Source of the DNA: Candidatus Duberdicusella sinuisediminis
GTDB taxonomy: Bacteria > Omnitrophota > Gorgyraeia > Duberdicusellales > Duberdicusellaceae
NCBI GenBank assembly: GCA_003644445.1
Contig: QNCG01000004.1
Location: forward strand, 1 to 37,308
Reading direction: 5' to 3'
DNA: 37,308 bases
The translations under genes were made by a program, and so were the position numbers. Position 1 is the stretch's first letter; every line of letters starts with the position of its first letter. This document shows, piece after piece, positions 23,645-33,202 of this stretch. A model generated the notes under the pieces. It had not been told where the DNA came from. It did not search any database and saw only the letters and a list, made by a program, of their open reading frames with translations.

Positions 23645-24061
23645 ATGGCTAATTTAAATAAAGTATTTCTTATTGGTAATTTGACTAGAGACCCTGAACT
23701 TCGCTATACTCCCCAGGGTAGCCCTGTAACTACTTTAAGGATTGCGGTGAATAGGAATTTTCGTACTAAGGCTGGAGAGAATAAGAGAGAAACTTGTTTT
23801 GTAAATATCATCAGTTGGGGCAATTTAGCTGAAATTTGCAATCAGTATCTTCAAAAGGGGAGAGCTGTTTTTGTAGAGGGTAGACTTCAATCCCGAAGCT
23901 GGCAGGATTCTCAGGGTAAGAACCGTTCAGTAGTAGAGGTAAGGGCTGAAAGAATTCAGTTTTTAGGCCCTAAGACTGAACCGGGGGTAGAAGTAGATTT
24001 AGGTTCTGAGCCGGATTTAGAACTAGGAGAGGAAGATTCTCAGTCTCAGTTAGGAGCTTAA
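23645..24061 (+). CDS. ssb: Single-stranded DNA-binding protein
   Basis: A 138-aa SSB with one OB fold: '[36 protein letters not shown]' (4-39), '[59 protein letters not shown]' (to about 112). The acidic tail ends '[11 protein letters not shown]' and lacks the usual D-D-x-P-F tip that recruits partner proteins. An AAGGAG site stands 5 nt before the ATG. It lies between S6 and S18 as in many bacteria. The missing tip is a real oddity in this copy; a second ssb may exist elsewhere. Confidence 0.93.
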   Translation: MANLNKVFLIGNLTRDPELRYTPQGSPVTTLRIAVNRNFRTKAGENKRETCFVNIISWGNLAEICNQYLQKGRAVFVEGRLQSRSWQDSQGKNRSVVEVRAERIQFLGPKTEPGVEVDLGSEPDLELGEEDSQSQLGA

Positions 24062-24062
24062 T

Positions 24063-24296
24063 ATGGCAGTGAAGAGGCAAAGGAAAACAGTAAGATTTAA
24101 AAAGAGATGTATATTCTGCAAAGATAAAACCCCCATAGACTACAAAGACGTAGGCCTGCTCTCTAAATTTATAAATGTAAAGGGAAAGATTACTTCCCGG
24201 AGAGTGAATGGAAACTGTGCTAAACACCAGAGGAAATTGGCTAAAGCTATAAAGAGAGCAAGATTTTTAGCACTTCTGCCTTATTCAGCAAGATGA
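24063..24296 (+). CDS. rpsR: 30S ribosomal protein S18
   Basis: A 77-aa S18, partner of S6 on the platform of the small subunit. '[59 protein letters not shown]' covers the whole conserved core. Cysteines in 'CIFC' and 'NCAKH' suggest the zinc-binding (C+) version. TTAGGAG precedes the ATG, and the stop overlaps rplI as ATGA. Confidence 0.95.
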   Translation: MAVKRQRKTVRFKKRCIFCKDKTPIDYKDVGLLSKFINVKGKITSRRVNGNCAKHQRKLAKAIKRARFLALLPYSAR

Positions 24297-24736
24297 AAAT
24301 AATCCTCTTAGAAGATATAGAAAAATTAGGCTCAACAGGAGAAATTGTAGAGGTAAAAGATGGATTTGCCCGCAATTATCTTCTCCCCCAGGCTAAAGCC
24401 TTAGAAGCTACCCCTGAAAATATCCTTATTTTCCAAAGAAAGAAGGAGAAAGAAGAGAGAAATAAGGAAAAACAGAGGCAGAAAGCTTTAGAATTTGCTG
24501 AGGAGCTTTCTAAAATTTCTTTAACTGTGGCTTGTCCAGCTAAGGAGAATGAGGAGCTTTTTGGTTCAGTTACCCCTCAGATGATAGTTTCTGCTTTAAA
24601 AGAAGAAGGTTACGAAATTGACAAGGATAAGATTAAGATAGAGGAGCCTATAAAGAAATTAGGCATATATAAGGTGAAGATAGAAATTTACCCTGAAGTT
24701 ATGGCTGAAGTTAAATTGTGGGTAGTGAAGAAGTAG
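24293..24736 (+). CDS. rplI: 50S ribosomal protein L9
   Basis: A 147-aa L9. The N-terminal domain is '[43 protein letters not shown]', followed by the long connecting helix ('[26 protein letters not shown]') and the C-terminal rRNA-binding domain ('[26 protein letters not shown]'). Normal length. The ATGA overlap with rpsR implies coupled translation; dnaB follows after 7 nt. Confidence 0.95.
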   Translation: MKIILLEDIEKLGSTGEIVEVKDGFARNYLLPQAKALEATPENILIFQRKKEKEERNKEKQRQKALEFAEELSKISLTVACPAKENEELFGSVTPQMIVSALKEEGYEIDKDKIKIEEPIKKLGIYKVKIEIYPEVMAEVKLWVVKK

Positions 24737-24743
24737 GGAAGTT

Positions 24744-26123
24744 ATGCCAGTTCCTGATATAACCTCAGATAAAATCCCCCCTCAGAACATAGAGGCCGAG
24801 CAAGCAGTCTTAGGAGCTATGCTTATAAATGAGAAGATTATCCCTGAGATTTTAGAGATTATTGATGACACCTATTTTTATAAGGAAGCTCATCGCCAGA
24901 TATTTTCAGTGATTGTGGAGTTATTCCACAATAGAAAGAACGTCGATATAGTTACTGTGGCTGAAGTATTGAAGAAAAGGAAAAAATTAGAGGAAGTAGG
25001 TGGGGTAGTCTATCTTACTAACCTGGTGGATAATGTTCCGGTTGCTTCCAATGCAGTAAGTTATGCTAAAATTGTTAAAGAGAAAGGAATTTTGCGGGCT
25101 TTAATAAACTCATCTTTTCAGATTCTTTCTTTATGTTATGAGGCTAAAGAAGATGCTTCTTCTATATTGGATAAGTCAGAGAGGTTAATATTTGAGATAA
25201 GTGATAGACGGATAGAAGGGGGCTATGTCCACATAAAAGAGATTATTAAGAGCAGTATTGAGTTAATTGACAGTCTTTATCAAAAGAAGAGTCATGTTAC
25301 TGGTTTACCTACAGGATTTAAAGAATTTGATATTAAGACCTCAGGTCTTCACCCGGGAGACTTAATAGTTATTGCCGGAAGACCTTCTATGGGTAAGAGT
25401 GCTTTTGTCACTTGTTTAGCTGAATATATAGGCGTAGAGTGTAATATTCCGGTAGGGTTTTTTAGTCTGGAGATGTCTAAGGAACAATTAGTTCAAAGAT
25501 TTCTCTGTTCTTATGCTAAGGTAGATGCTCATAAGTTAAGAACCGGTTTTCTTTCTCCTTCGGATTGGCCTCTTCTTACTTCAGCTGCAGGGAAATTGTC
25601 AGAAGCTCCTTTATTTATTGATGATACCCCTGCTATAAATATTTTTGAGCTGAGGGCAAAAGCCAGGAGAATGCGTTCCCATCATAATATCCAGTTAGTT
25701 ATAGTAGATTATCTTCAACTTATAAGAGGAAGTGGAAGGCCGGAAAGTAGACAGCAGGAAATTTCAGAAGTTTCTCAGGCTCTTAAAGCTTTAGCCAAGG
25801 AGTTAGATGTTCCGGTAGTAGCGGTAAGTCAGCTTTCCCGGGAAGTAGAAAAGCGTGAAGACCATAGACCTCGACTTTCTGACTTGAGAGAATCAGGGGC
25901 TATTGAGCAGGATGCAGATTTAGTAGTCTTACTTTATAGAGATGATTATTATGACCCTGATAGTGAGAAGAAAGGCATAGCTGAAGTAAACATAGCTAAG
26001 CAGAGGAATGGTCCTACAGGAGTAATTGAATTAGGTTTTGTAAGGGAGTATATGAAATTTGTAAATTTGGATTTTGTTCACAGTGAAGAAGAATTGGGAG
26101 AGGAAGGAGAAAAGCTTAATTGA
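24744..26123 (+). CDS. dnaB: Replicative DNA helicase DnaB
   Basis: A 459-aa hexameric helicase of the replication fork. The N-terminal collar domain ('PPQNIEAEQAVLGAMLINEKIIPEIL...FYKEAHRQIF') and linker lead to a RecA-like domain with Walker A 'GRPSMGKSA' (about 212-220), Walker B 'LVIVDYLQLI', and 'QEISEVSQALKALAKELDVPVVAVSQLSREVEKREDHRPRLSDLRESGAIEQDADLVV'. The C-terminal 'NIAKQRNGPTGVIELGF' holds the arginine-finger region. No intein. AGGGAAG precedes the ATG. Following rplI is the common bacterial order. Confidence 0.96.
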   Translation: MPVPDITSDKIPPQNIEAEQAVLGAMLINEKIIPEILEIIDDTYFYKEAHRQIFSVIVELFHNRKNVDIVTVAEVLKKRKKLEEVGGVVYLTNLVDNVPVASNAVSYAKIVKEKGILRALINSSFQILSLCYEAKEDASSILDKSERLIFEISDRRIEGGYVHIKEIIKSSIELIDSLYQKKSHVTGLPTGFKEFDIKTSGLHPGDLIVIAGRPSMGKSAFVTCLAEYIGVECNIPVGFFSLEMSKEQLVQRFLCSYAKVDAHKLRTGFLSPSDWPLLTSAAGKLSEAPLFIDDTPAINIFELRAKARRMRSHHNIQLVIVDYLQLIRGSGRPESRQQEISEVSQALKALAKELDVPVVAVSQLSREVEKREDHRPRLSDLRESGAIEQDADLVVLLYRDDYYDPDSEKKGIAEVNIAKQRNGPTGVIELGFVREYMKFVNLDFVHSEEELGEEGEKLN

Positions 26124-26147
26124 CTTTCTTAAAGGAATTGGTATAAT
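26120..26147 (+). promoter_or_regulatory. Promoter before bamA, leaderless geometry
   Basis: TTGACT (26120-26125), 16-nt spacer, TATAAT (26142-26147) with an extended-10 TGG just before it, overlapping the dnaB stop region. The bamA ATG is at 26156, 8 nt after the box, and the interval (AACTTAAA) has no Shine-Dalgarno. It would make the outer-membrane/lipid A block its own transcription unit. Confidence 0.7.
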
Positions 26148-26155
26148 AACTTAAA

Positions 26156-28474
26156 ATGGATAGAAGAAAAGAGATTACTAGCTTAAGAATTATCTTCTGC
26201 TTTTTTATTTTTTTTTATCTTCCTCTTCTGGTTTTTCCCCAGGATAATTCTAAAATAGTCTCTGCTATAGAAATTAGAGGCAATAAAGCCATAAGTAAGG
26301 ATAAAATAGTTACTCAGATAAAAACCCGAATCGGGCAAGTTTATAATGAACACGTAGTAAACGAGGATATAAAGAGGGTATTTTCTTTAGGTTATTTTGA
26401 AGATATTTCTACTGAGATTGAAGAAGAAGATGGAAAAGTAAAACTTATCTTTATAGTAAAAGAGAAACCTATCCTTAAAAAAATAGAGATAAAGGGAGCA
26501 AAGACTATAAAGTCCTTTCATTTACTTAAAGAAATTAAAGAAGTTGGTTTAAAAGAAGGTTCTTTCTTAGATGAGATTAAGATTAAGGAAGCTGAGCAGA
26601 GAATTTTAGATTTATATATTAAGAAGGGATTTTCTAAAACTAAAGTTGAGTATAAAATTTCTAAAAATACCTTAGAAAATACAGCTGATTTAACTTTTCA
26701 GATTAAGGAAAGCAGGCGCTTAAGGGTAAAGAGAATTTTTATAACTGGGAATTTAAGTTTTCCTGATAAGAGAATTATTAAACTTATGAAGACAAGACCT
26801 TCCTGGCTTTTTCGAGCAGGTTTTTTCAAAGAGAAGACTTTTCAGGATGATTTAGAAAGGATAGAAGCTTTTTATAGGAGAGAAGGGTATCAAGATATAG
26901 AAGTAACTCCTCAGATAGAAACAGATGAGAGAAGAGGATTTCTTTATATTACTTTAAATGTAAATGAGGGGAAAAGGTATTTGATAGGAAAGGTCAACTT
27001 AGAAGGAGCGAAAGAGGTTTCTTCTCAAGAAATAAAAAAGGCTCTAACTATAGATACTGGTGACATCTATAGTGAAGAAAAGATTCAGGAACAGGTGGCC
27101 AGAATTCAAGAAGTCTATTTTAATAAAGGTTATATTTTTTCTCAAGTAAAACCTGTATCTTTCGTTAATCCTGAGACTGGTTTTGTAGATGTAACTTTTA
27201 AGATAACTGAAAATACCTTAGTTTATGTGAGGATGATAGAAATTACGGGAAATACTAAGACTAAAGATAAAGTTGTAAGAAGAGAACTTCGGATTAGGCC
27301 GGGAGAAAGGTTTGATGGAGATAAGCTCAAGCGTTCTAAGCAAAATTTAGAAAATTTAGGGTTTTTTGAAGAGGTTAAATTTGATGTAAAGCCTACACCT
27401 CAGTCCAACTATCAAGATTTGGTGGTAGAAGTCAAAGAAGCTAAAACTGGAAGTTTTAGCTTTGGTGGAGGTTATAGCTCTGTGGATGAATTTATTGGCT
27501 TTTTAGAATTAAGGCAAAGGAATTTTGACCTTTTTAACTTTCCTTACTTTACTGGAGCAGGAGAAGATTTAACTCTCTATCTTCAAACCGGTACCACTAC
27601 TGAAGAATATCTTCTCAGTTTTACTGAACCCTGGTTGTTTGATAGGCCTATTTCTTTCGGTATTGATGGTTATCGACGGGAACACCAGAGAGAGAGTGAT
27701 GTAGGTTACGGTTATAATGAAAAAAGAAAAGGAGGAAGACTTAGGTTTGAAAAGCGTTTTACTGATACTTTTCGAGCAGGGGTAAGTTATAACTTTGAGA
27801 CCATTACTATTTCTGATATTTCCCCTGATGCTAGTTCTGAACTCTTTAAAGAGGAAGGAGAAAATGATATAAGTAAATTAGGTTTTTCTTTAACCTGGGA
27901 TAAAAGAGATAATGTTTTTTCTCCCCAGAGAGGTTTTATTTTCTCTAATTCTTTAGAGATAGCCGGAGGAGCTTTTGGAGGAGATAAGGATTTTTTAAAG
28001 TTTTATTCTAGTTTTAGTAAATACTTTCCTTTGTTTAGGGGCTCAGTATTAGAGTGTAGGTTGAGGGCAGGCTTAGCTAAGGAATACGGGGATTCTCAAG
28101 AAGTTCCTATCTATGAAAGATTTTTTGCTGGTGGCGCCTCTACTATCCGGGGTTATCAAGAAAGGAAAGTTGGTCCTATTGACCCGGTGAGTGAAGACCC
28201 GGTGGGAGGAGAATCCCTTTTTATAGCTAACATAGAATATACTTATCCTTTAGGAGATTATTTTAAATTAGCTTGTTTCTTTGATACAGGGAAAGTTTGG
28301 AAGGATTATTCAGATTTTTTAAGCGGGAATTTAATGTCCAGTGTAGGTATTGGGTTGAGAGTCAAAACTCCTTTAGGTCCAGTGAGTGTAGATTACGGTT
28401 ATCCTTTAGATTTAGAACCCGGCGAAGATAAAAAAACAGGGAGGTTTCATTTTAATATAAGCAGGGGATTTTAA
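26156..28474 (+). CDS. bamA: Outer-membrane protein assembly factor BamA (Omp85)
   Basis: A 772-aa outer-membrane insertase. A signal peptide ('RIIFCFFIFFYLPLLVFPQ') is followed by five POTRA domains (from about 33 to 425; e.g. 'KIVSAIEIRGNKAISKDKIVTQIKTRIGQVYNEHVVNEDIKRVFSLGYFEDI') and a C-terminal 16-strand barrel ('GSFSFGGGYSSVDEFIGFLELRQRNF' onwards). 'FFAGGASTIRGYQ' near res 660-667 matches the L6 RGF/Y loop, and the protein ends in an aromatic signature (FHFNISRGF). It heads the bamA-skp-lpxD-lpxC-lpxA block found in many diderms. Confidence 0.95.
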   Translation: MDRRKEITSLRIIFCFFIFFYLPLLVFPQDNSKIVSAIEIRGNKAISKDKIVTQIKTRIGQVYNEHVVNEDIKRVFSLGYFEDISTEIEEEDGKVKLIFIVKEKPILKKIEIKGAKTIKSFHLLKEIKEVGLKEGSFLDEIKIKEAEQRILDLYIKKGFSKTKVEYKISKNTLENTADLTFQIKESRRLRVKRIFITGNLSFPDKRIIKLMKTRPSWLFRAGFFKEKTFQDDLERIEAFYRREGYQDIEVTPQIETDERRGFLYITLNVNEGKRYLIGKVNLEGAKEVSSQEIKKALTIDTGDIYSEEKIQEQVARIQEVYFNKGYIFSQVKPVSFVNPETGFVDVTFKITENTLVYVRMIEITGNTKTKDKVVRRELRIRPGERFDGDKLKRSKQNLENLGFFEEVKFDVKPTPQSNYQDLVVEVKEAKTGSFSFGGGYSSVDEFIGFLELRQRNFDLFNFPYFTGAGEDLTLYLQTGTTTEEYLLSFTEPWLFDRPISFGIDGYRREHQRESDVGYGYNEKRKGGRLRFEKRFTDTFRAGVSYNFETITISDISPDASSELFKEEGENDISKLGFSLTWDKRDNVFSPQRGFIFSNSLEIAGGAFGGDKDFLKFYSSFSKYFPLFRGSVLECRLRAGLAKEYGDSQEVPIYERFFAGGASTIRGYQERKVGPIDPVSEDPVGGESLFIANIEYTYPLGDYFKLACFFDTGKVWKDYSDFLSGNLMSSVGIGLRVKTPLGPVSVDYGYPLDLEPGEDKKTGRFHFNISRGF

Positions 28475-28490
28475 AGAAAGGGGGATGAAT

Positions 28491-28997
28491 ATGGGTAGGT
28501 TATTAAGAGGAGTTATAGTAATGCTGGTGAGTTTAGGATTTTTAGCTTCGAGCCTAGCCTATGCTGAAGATATAATCTGTGTAGATTTGTTTGAGGTTTT
28601 TAGTAAATATAAGAAGACTGAAGATTATGATAAACTCCTAGAAGAAAAACAAAACAAAAAGGAAGAAGAATTAGAGAAAGAGAAAAAAGAACTGGATAAA
28701 CTTAAAGAGCAACTTAAACTTATAAAAGAGAGCGAAAGGGAGGTTAAGAAGAAAGAAATAGAAGAGAAAACATCAGAGTTTAATGACTTAAGAAGGCAGG
28801 CGCTTTTAGACTTGAAGAAAGAGAGAGATACCAGGATGAAAGAGATACTCGAAGATATTCAGGCAGCTATCGAGAAATACGCTGAGAAAAATAAGGTTAA
28901 GATAGTATTAAAAAAATCGGCGGTATCTTTCGTAGACAGCAAGTTAGACAAAACTAAAGATATTATAAATATTATTAATAAGGAGTATAAAAAGTGA
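28491..28997 (+). CDS. ompH: OmpH/Skp-family periplasmic chaperone
   Basis: A 168-aa Skp-type chaperone that shields unfolded outer-membrane proteins on the way to BamA. A signal peptide '[24 protein letters not shown]' precedes '[29 protein letters not shown]', then a long coiled-coil Lys/Glu-rich arm and a closing '[30 protein letters not shown]' strand region. The track start at 28485 abuts the GGGGG run, so I choose ATG 28491, which lies 6 nt after it. It overlaps lpxD by GTGA. Confidence 0.88.
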   Translation: MGRLLRGVIVMLVSLGFLASSLAYAEDIICVDLFEVFSKYKKTEDYDKLLEEKQNKKEEELEKEKKELDKLKEQLKLIKESEREVKKKEIEEKTSEFNDLRRQALLDLKKERDTRMKEILEDIQAAIEKYAEKNKVKIVLKKSAVSFVDSKLDKTKDIINIINKEYKK

Positions 28998-30058
28998 AGA
29001 TGACTTTAGATGAGATAGCTCAGTTAATAGAAGGAGAAGTTGTTGGCGACCCTAATATTGTAATTACCGGAATTTCAGGGATTAAAGAGGCTAAACAAGG
29101 AGACATAACTTTTTTAGCTAATCCTAAGTATACTCCCTTATTAAAGACAACTCAGGCTTCAGCAATCATTACTTCTTTTGAGGTAAACAATACTTCTAAA
29201 CCTCTTATAAAGACAGCAAATCCTTCTTTAGCTTTTGCTAAGATAGTCTCTCTGGTAGGTCCTAATAATGTCCGCCACCCTCAAGGCATTCACCCTACCG
29301 CTTTAATTGCTGAGAATGTTAAGTTGGGTAAAGATGTAGCTATTGGAGCCTATGCAATAATTGAAGAAGGGGTAGTAATTGGAGACAATACTATTATCTA
29401 TGGAGGTTGCTTCATTGGTCACGATACTAAAATTGGCAAAGATGTACTTATCTATCCTAATGTTTCTATAAGAGAAAGGATAGAGATTGGTGATAGGGTG
29501 ATAATCCACTCTGGTACAGTTATAGGGTCTGATGGTTTTGGTTTTGCCACGGTTAAGGGAGTTCAGGAGAAGATTCCTCAGATTGGTACAGTAGTTATAG
29601 AAGATGATGTGGAGATTGGAGCAAATGTTACTATTGATAGAGCAAGGTTTGATAAGACTTTAATTGGGAAGGGAACCAAGATAGATAATTTAGTTCAGAT
29701 TGCCCATAATGTTATAATAGGTGAGCATTCTATAATCGTAGCTCAGGCAGGGATTTCCGGGAGTACTGTAGTTGGTAAAGGAGTAATTTTAGCTGGTCAG
29801 GCAGGAGTAGTAGGCCATATCCATATTGGCGATGGAGCAATAGTGGCAGCTCAGGCCGGAGTTACTAAGTCAGTTCCTCCTAATACCAAAGTCTCAGGTT
29901 ATCCAGCAAAACCTCATGAACAAGCTAAGAGAGTAAATGCCTGCGTACAGAGGCTCCCTCTTGCCTATAAGAGGATAAAAGAATTAGAGGAAGAAGTAAA
30001 GAAACTTAAAGAGAAATTAGAAGAGTTGACTTCTAAACTTGAGAGAGGAGTGAAATAG
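28994..30058 (+). CDS. lpxD: UDP-3-O-acylglucosamine N-acyltransferase
   Basis: Adds the N-linked hydroxyacyl chain in lipid A synthesis (third step). 354 aa: an N-terminal uridine-binding domain ('[44 protein letters not shown]'), a left-handed beta helix of hexapeptides (about 105-310) with catalytic His in '[25 protein letters not shown]', and a C-terminal helix ('[21 protein letters not shown]') with coiled-coil pattern. The GTG start is favoured over ATG 29000 because AAGGAG (28980-28985) lies 8 nt before it. Confidence 0.95.
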   Translation: MKMTLDEIAQLIEGEVVGDPNIVITGISGIKEAKQGDITFLANPKYTPLLKTTQASAIITSFEVNNTSKPLIKTANPSLAFAKIVSLVGPNNVRHPQGIHPTALIAENVKLGKDVAIGAYAIIEEGVVIGDNTIIYGGCFIGHDTKIGKDVLIYPNVSIRERIEIGDRVIIHSGTVIGSDGFGFATVKGVQEKIPQIGTVVIEDDVEIGANVTIDRARFDKTLIGKGTKIDNLVQIAHNVIIGEHSIIVAQAGISGSTVVGKGVILAGQAGVVGHIHIGDGAIVAAQAGVTKSVPPNTKVSGYPAKPHEQAKRVNACVQRLPLAYKRIKELEEEVKKLKEKLEELTSKLERGVK

Positions 30059-30062
30059 GTAG

Positions 30063-31379
30063 ATGTCAGGAGTAGCTAAACAGAAGACAATTAAAAAAGA
30101 AGTAAGTTTAGAAGGGGTAGGCCTTCATACCGGTAAAAATGTTAAGTTAAAATTTTTACCAGCCCCTCCTAATAGTGGAATATTATTTTTTAGAGAAGAT
30201 ACTTCTTCTTTAATAAAGGCGGATTTATATTCTGTTCTTTCTCCGGAGAATTTTCCCCGTCGAACTTCTATTGGTAGAGACGGCGTATATATTCATACTG
30301 TCGAGCACCTTATGGCCGCTCTCTCTATATTAGGAATAGATAATATCCAGATAAATATAACTGGAGAAGAAGTTCCTGGAATGGATGGTAGCGCCAGAGA
30401 TTTTATAGAAAATATAAAAAAGGCAGGGATAGTTGAACAACCTGTTCCTAAAGACTATTTAGTGGTGAGAGAACCTATCTGGGTAGATGAAGGAAGTGCT
30501 GGCTTAGTGATTCTTCCTTATCCGGAATTCAGGATTTCTTATACTTTAGATTACAATAATCCCACTATTTCTACAGATTTTCTAGATGTAGTTCTGGGTC
30601 CTGAGAATATAGATTCTTTAGCGATTGCCAGAACATTTTGTTTGGAGGAGGAAGTTGCCCCTCTTTTAAATATGGGTTTAGGTAAAGGCGCTAATTATTC
30701 TAATACTTTGGTAGTTTCTAAAGAAGGGGTCTTGGAGAATAAGTTAAGAGATGAGGAGGAATTTGTAAAACACAAAGTTTTAGATTTAATTGGAGATTTA
30801 TACTTAGCTGGTCCTCTTAAAGGACATGTTATTGCTTTCCGTAGTGGACACTTGTTAAATATAAAACTACTGACAAAACTGCGAGCCTACAAAGAAAAAG
30901 TTACATCTTCAGGGGTAGGGGCAGTGAGCACTTTTATTCCTTCTCAAGATACCTTAGATGCCTCAGAAATTATGAAGATTCTTCCTCACCGCTATCCTTT
31001 TCTCCTGGTGGATAAGATTATTTATTTAGAGAAGGGTAAAAAAGCAATAGGAATTAAGAACGTTACTATAAATGATTACTTTTTTCAGGGCCATTTTCCT
31101 GACCGGCCAATTATGCCCGGGGTTTTGATTATTGAGGTTATGGCTCAGGTGGGAGGGGTATTAATGCTTTCTCCTCAGGAGAACAGAGGAAAACTCGCTT
31201 ATTTTATGGCTGCTAATAATATAAAATTTAGAAGAACAGTTGAACCGGGAGATCAGTTAGTCATAGAAGTTACTGTAGGAAAAGTAAAGAGTAAAACTGG
31301 CCAAGTTCATACTAAAGCTTTTGTAGATAATAAGGTTGTTGCTGAAGCAGATTTAATGTTTGCTTTAGTCAATCGTTAA
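30063..31379 (+). CDS. lpxC/fabZ: Bifunctional UDP-3-O-acyl-GlcNAc deacetylase / hydroxyacyl-ACP dehydratase fusion
   Basis: A 438-aa fusion. Residues 1-285 are LpxC, the committed Zn-dependent deacetylase of lipid A: 'YIHTVEHLMAALSILGIDN' (His78, Glu81, His82), 'HKVLDLIGDLYLAG' (His237, Asp241) and 'FRSGHLLN' (His263). Residues about 297-438 are FabZ: 'ILPHRYPFLLVDKI' with catalytic His309, and 'GHFPDRPIMPGVLIIEVMAQVGG' with Glu358. Both active sites look intact. LpxC-FabZ fusions are known from Bacteroidota/Chlorobiota and some candidate phyla. The fusion may balance hydroxyacyl-ACP use between lipid A and phospholipid. It follows lpxD by 4 nt. Confidence 0.95.
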   Translation: MSGVAKQKTIKKEVSLEGVGLHTGKNVKLKFLPAPPNSGILFFREDTSSLIKADLYSVLSPENFPRRTSIGRDGVYIHTVEHLMAALSILGIDNIQINITGEEVPGMDGSARDFIENIKKAGIVEQPVPKDYLVVREPIWVDEGSAGLVILPYPEFRISYTLDYNNPTISTDFLDVVLGPENIDSLAIARTFCLEEEVAPLLNMGLGKGANYSNTLVVSKEGVLENKLRDEEEFVKHKVLDLIGDLYLAGPLKGHVIAFRSGHLLNIKLLTKLRAYKEKVTSSGVGAVSTFIPSQDTLDASEIMKILPHRYPFLLVDKIIYLEKGKKAIGIKNVTINDYFFQGHFPDRPIMPGVLIIEVMAQVGGVLMLSPQENRGKLAYFMAANNIKFRRTVEPGDQLVIEVTVGKVKSKTGQVHTKAFVDNKVVAEADLMFALVNR

Positions 31380-31435
31380 TCCTTACATAATCTCTGAACT
31401 TTTCTTTTTAATTTAACAATCTGACAGTAAATATT

Positions 31436-32212
31436 GTGGCGGTTAAAGTTCATCCTCAAGCCATAGTTTCTAAAAAAGCAGAGTTATCTTCGGGTGTAGA
31501 AGTTGGCCCCTTCTCAATAATTGAAGAAGGGGTAAAAATCAAAGAAAATACAAAGATAGGTCCCCATTCTCTTATAACCGGAGCTACAATTCTAGGAAAG
31601 AATTGTAGGGTTTTTAAAGGCGCTGTAATTGGAACCCCTCCTCAAGATTTAAAATATAAAGGAGAAAAAAGTTATTTAGAAATCGGTGAGAATAACACCG
31701 TCCGAGAATTTGTAACTATTAATCCTGGTACAGAAGAGGGTTCTAAGACTGTCGTAGGAAATAATAATCTTATAATGGCTTATTCTCATATTGCTCATAA
31801 CTGTAAAATTGGCAATAATTGTATCTTAGCCAACGGAGCAACTTTAGCTGGATACGTAACTATAGAAGACCGAGTAGTTATAGGAGGCTTAGTAGCAGTC
31901 CATCAGTTTTGTAGAATAGGCAAGTTTTCCATAATTGGAGGTTGTTCAAAAGTAGTTCAGGATATTCCTCCTTATTCTTTAGCTGACGGTCATCCTGCTA
32001 AAGTAAGAGGGATAAACTTGATAGGATTAAAAAGAGCCAACTTCTCTAAAGAAACTATAAACATTCTTCAGCGAGCTTTTAAAATCCTTTTTTTCAAAGG
32101 CCATACCTTAAAGTCTGCCTTAGAGATTGTAGAAAAACAAATTCCCTTAATCCCAGAAGTAGAAGAACTTCTGCAGTTTTTAAAGAATTCTAAAAGAGGC
32201 GTTAGTAGGTGA
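31436..32212 (+). CDS. lpxA: UDP-N-acetylglucosamine O-acyltransferase
   Basis: The first enzyme of lipid A synthesis, transferring a 3-hydroxyacyl chain to UDP-GlcNAc. 258 aa, near the usual 255-265: hexapeptide beta helix from 'VHPQAIVSKKAELSSGVEVGPFSIIEEGVKI', with 'MAYSHIAHNCKIGNNCILANGATLAGY' (catalytic His) and 'GGLVAVHQFCRIGKFSIIGG', and a C-terminal helical part ('IGLKRANFSKETINILQRAFKILF'). The start is GTG, 56 nt after lpxC/fabZ, with no Shine-Dalgarno and no convincing promoter. lpxI overlaps its stop. Confidence 0.94.
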   Translation: MAVKVHPQAIVSKKAELSSGVEVGPFSIIEEGVKIKENTKIGPHSLITGATILGKNCRVFKGAVIGTPPQDLKYKGEKSYLEIGENNTVREFVTINPGTEEGSKTVVGNNNLIMAYSHIAHNCKIGNNCILANGATLAGYVTIEDRVVIGGLVAVHQFCRIGKFSIIGGCSKVVQDIPPYSLADGHPAKVRGINLIGLKRANFSKETINILQRAFKILFFKGHTLKSALEIVEKQIPLIPEVEELLQFLKNSKRGVSR

Positions 32213-33018
32213 AAAAAATAGGGTTAATAGCTGGAAACAGAAATTTCCCTCTTCTTTTTTCTTCCCAGGCAAAATTAAAACAACCTTCCTTAGAAATTAT
32301 AGCAGTAGCTGTAAAAGGAGAAACCCAGAAAAAACTCTCTAAATTTGTGGATAAAATTTTTTGGGTAGACGCAGGAAAAGTAGGCACAGCTTTAGAGATA
32401 TTTCTAAGAGAAAAGGTAGAAAAGATTGTCTTAGTGGGTCAGATTTCTCCTTATCGTATTTTTAAAGATAGAAAACACTGGGATGAACTTATGCGTAAGA
32501 TTTTTAAAAATATTTCTGATTTCCGTCCCCATTCTGTCTTCTCTGAGATTATAAGAGAGTTTGAATTTCAGGGTTTAAGCTTTATAAATTCAATCACCTT
32601 TTTAGAGGATTGCTTAGTTAAAGAAGGCGTAAATAACAATGTTAAAGTAGATAGTAGTTTAGAGGAAGAGATAACTAAGATTCTGCCTTTAGCCAGGAGG
32701 ATTGTAGATTTAGATATAGGCCAGACTATTGTCTTCAAAGATAAGGCAGTAGTAGCAGTGGAAGCTCTAGAAGGGACAGACAACACTATAAAAAGAGCTT
32801 ATAAAATATGTGGGCCAGGATTTTTGGTGGTAAAGTTAGCTAAGAAAAATCAGGATTTAAGATTTGATGTGCCGGTGATAGGTTTTAAGACAATCAAACT
32901 CCTTAAAAATTTAGGGGCTAAAGCCCTGATAGGAGAGAAGAACAAAACCCTCATTTTAGATAAAGAAAAAGTCTTATCTGTTTCTGAAAAAGTTAATATC
33001 CCCCTTATAGGAGTTTAA
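32209..33018 (+). CDS. lpxI: UDP-2,3-diacylglucosamine pyrophosphatase LpxI (DUF1009)
   Basis: A 269-aa LpxI, which hydrolyses UDP-2,3-diacylglucosamine to lipid X in bacteria lacking LpxH. 'KKIGLIAGNRNFPLLFSSQAK' opens the N-terminal domain, 'VDKIFWVDAGKVGTALEIFLREKVEKIVLVGQIS' follows, and the C-terminal domain has 'DIGQTIVFKDKAVVAVEALEGTDNTIKRA' and 'FDVPVIGFKTIKLL', all characteristic. GTG start in a GTGA overlap with lpxA. lpxB and the Kdo transferase are not in the window. Confidence 0.93.
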   Translation: MKKIGLIAGNRNFPLLFSSQAKLKQPSLEIIAVAVKGETQKKLSKFVDKIFWVDAGKVGTALEIFLREKVEKIVLVGQISPYRIFKDRKHWDELMRKIFKNISDFRPHSVFSEIIREFEFQGLSFINSITFLEDCLVKEGVNNNVKVDSSLEEEITKILPLARRIVDLDIGQTIVFKDKAVVAVEALEGTDNTIKRAYKICGPGFLVVKLAKKNQDLRFDVPVIGFKTIKLLKNLGAKALIGEKNKTLILDKEKVLSVSEKVNIPLIGV

Positions 33019-33052
33019 GATTATTTGAATTTTTTATTTCTTTTGCTTTCTT

Positions 33053-33126
33053 GCCCCGGTAGCTCAATTGGATAGAGCTTCTGGCTTCGAACCAGAAGGC
33101 TGCAGGTTCAAATCCTGCCCGGGGCA
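33053..33126 (+). tRNA. tRNA-Arg (anticodon TCG)
   Basis: Cloverleaf by eye: acceptor GCCCCGG/CCGGGGC, D stem GCTC/GAGC, anticodon stem TCTGG/CCAGA with loop CTTCGAA (anticodon TCG at 33087-33089), variable AGGCT, T stem GCAGG/CCTGC with loop TTCAAAT, discriminator A. CCA is not encoded. It follows lpxI after 34 nt and precedes a 391-nt gap, a common position for integration scars. Confidence 0.95.
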
Positions 33127-33202
33127 ATGTAACAAAATTGTTTGAATCAGAAATGTAACCGAGGCAGTTTTGTCAAAAATTAAGGTAGCGTTTGATTAAC
33201 TG

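Noticed and set aside
24744-26123. Intein or group II intron in dnaB
   Set aside because: DnaB is a continuous 459-aa frame with uninterrupted Walker A and later motifs.
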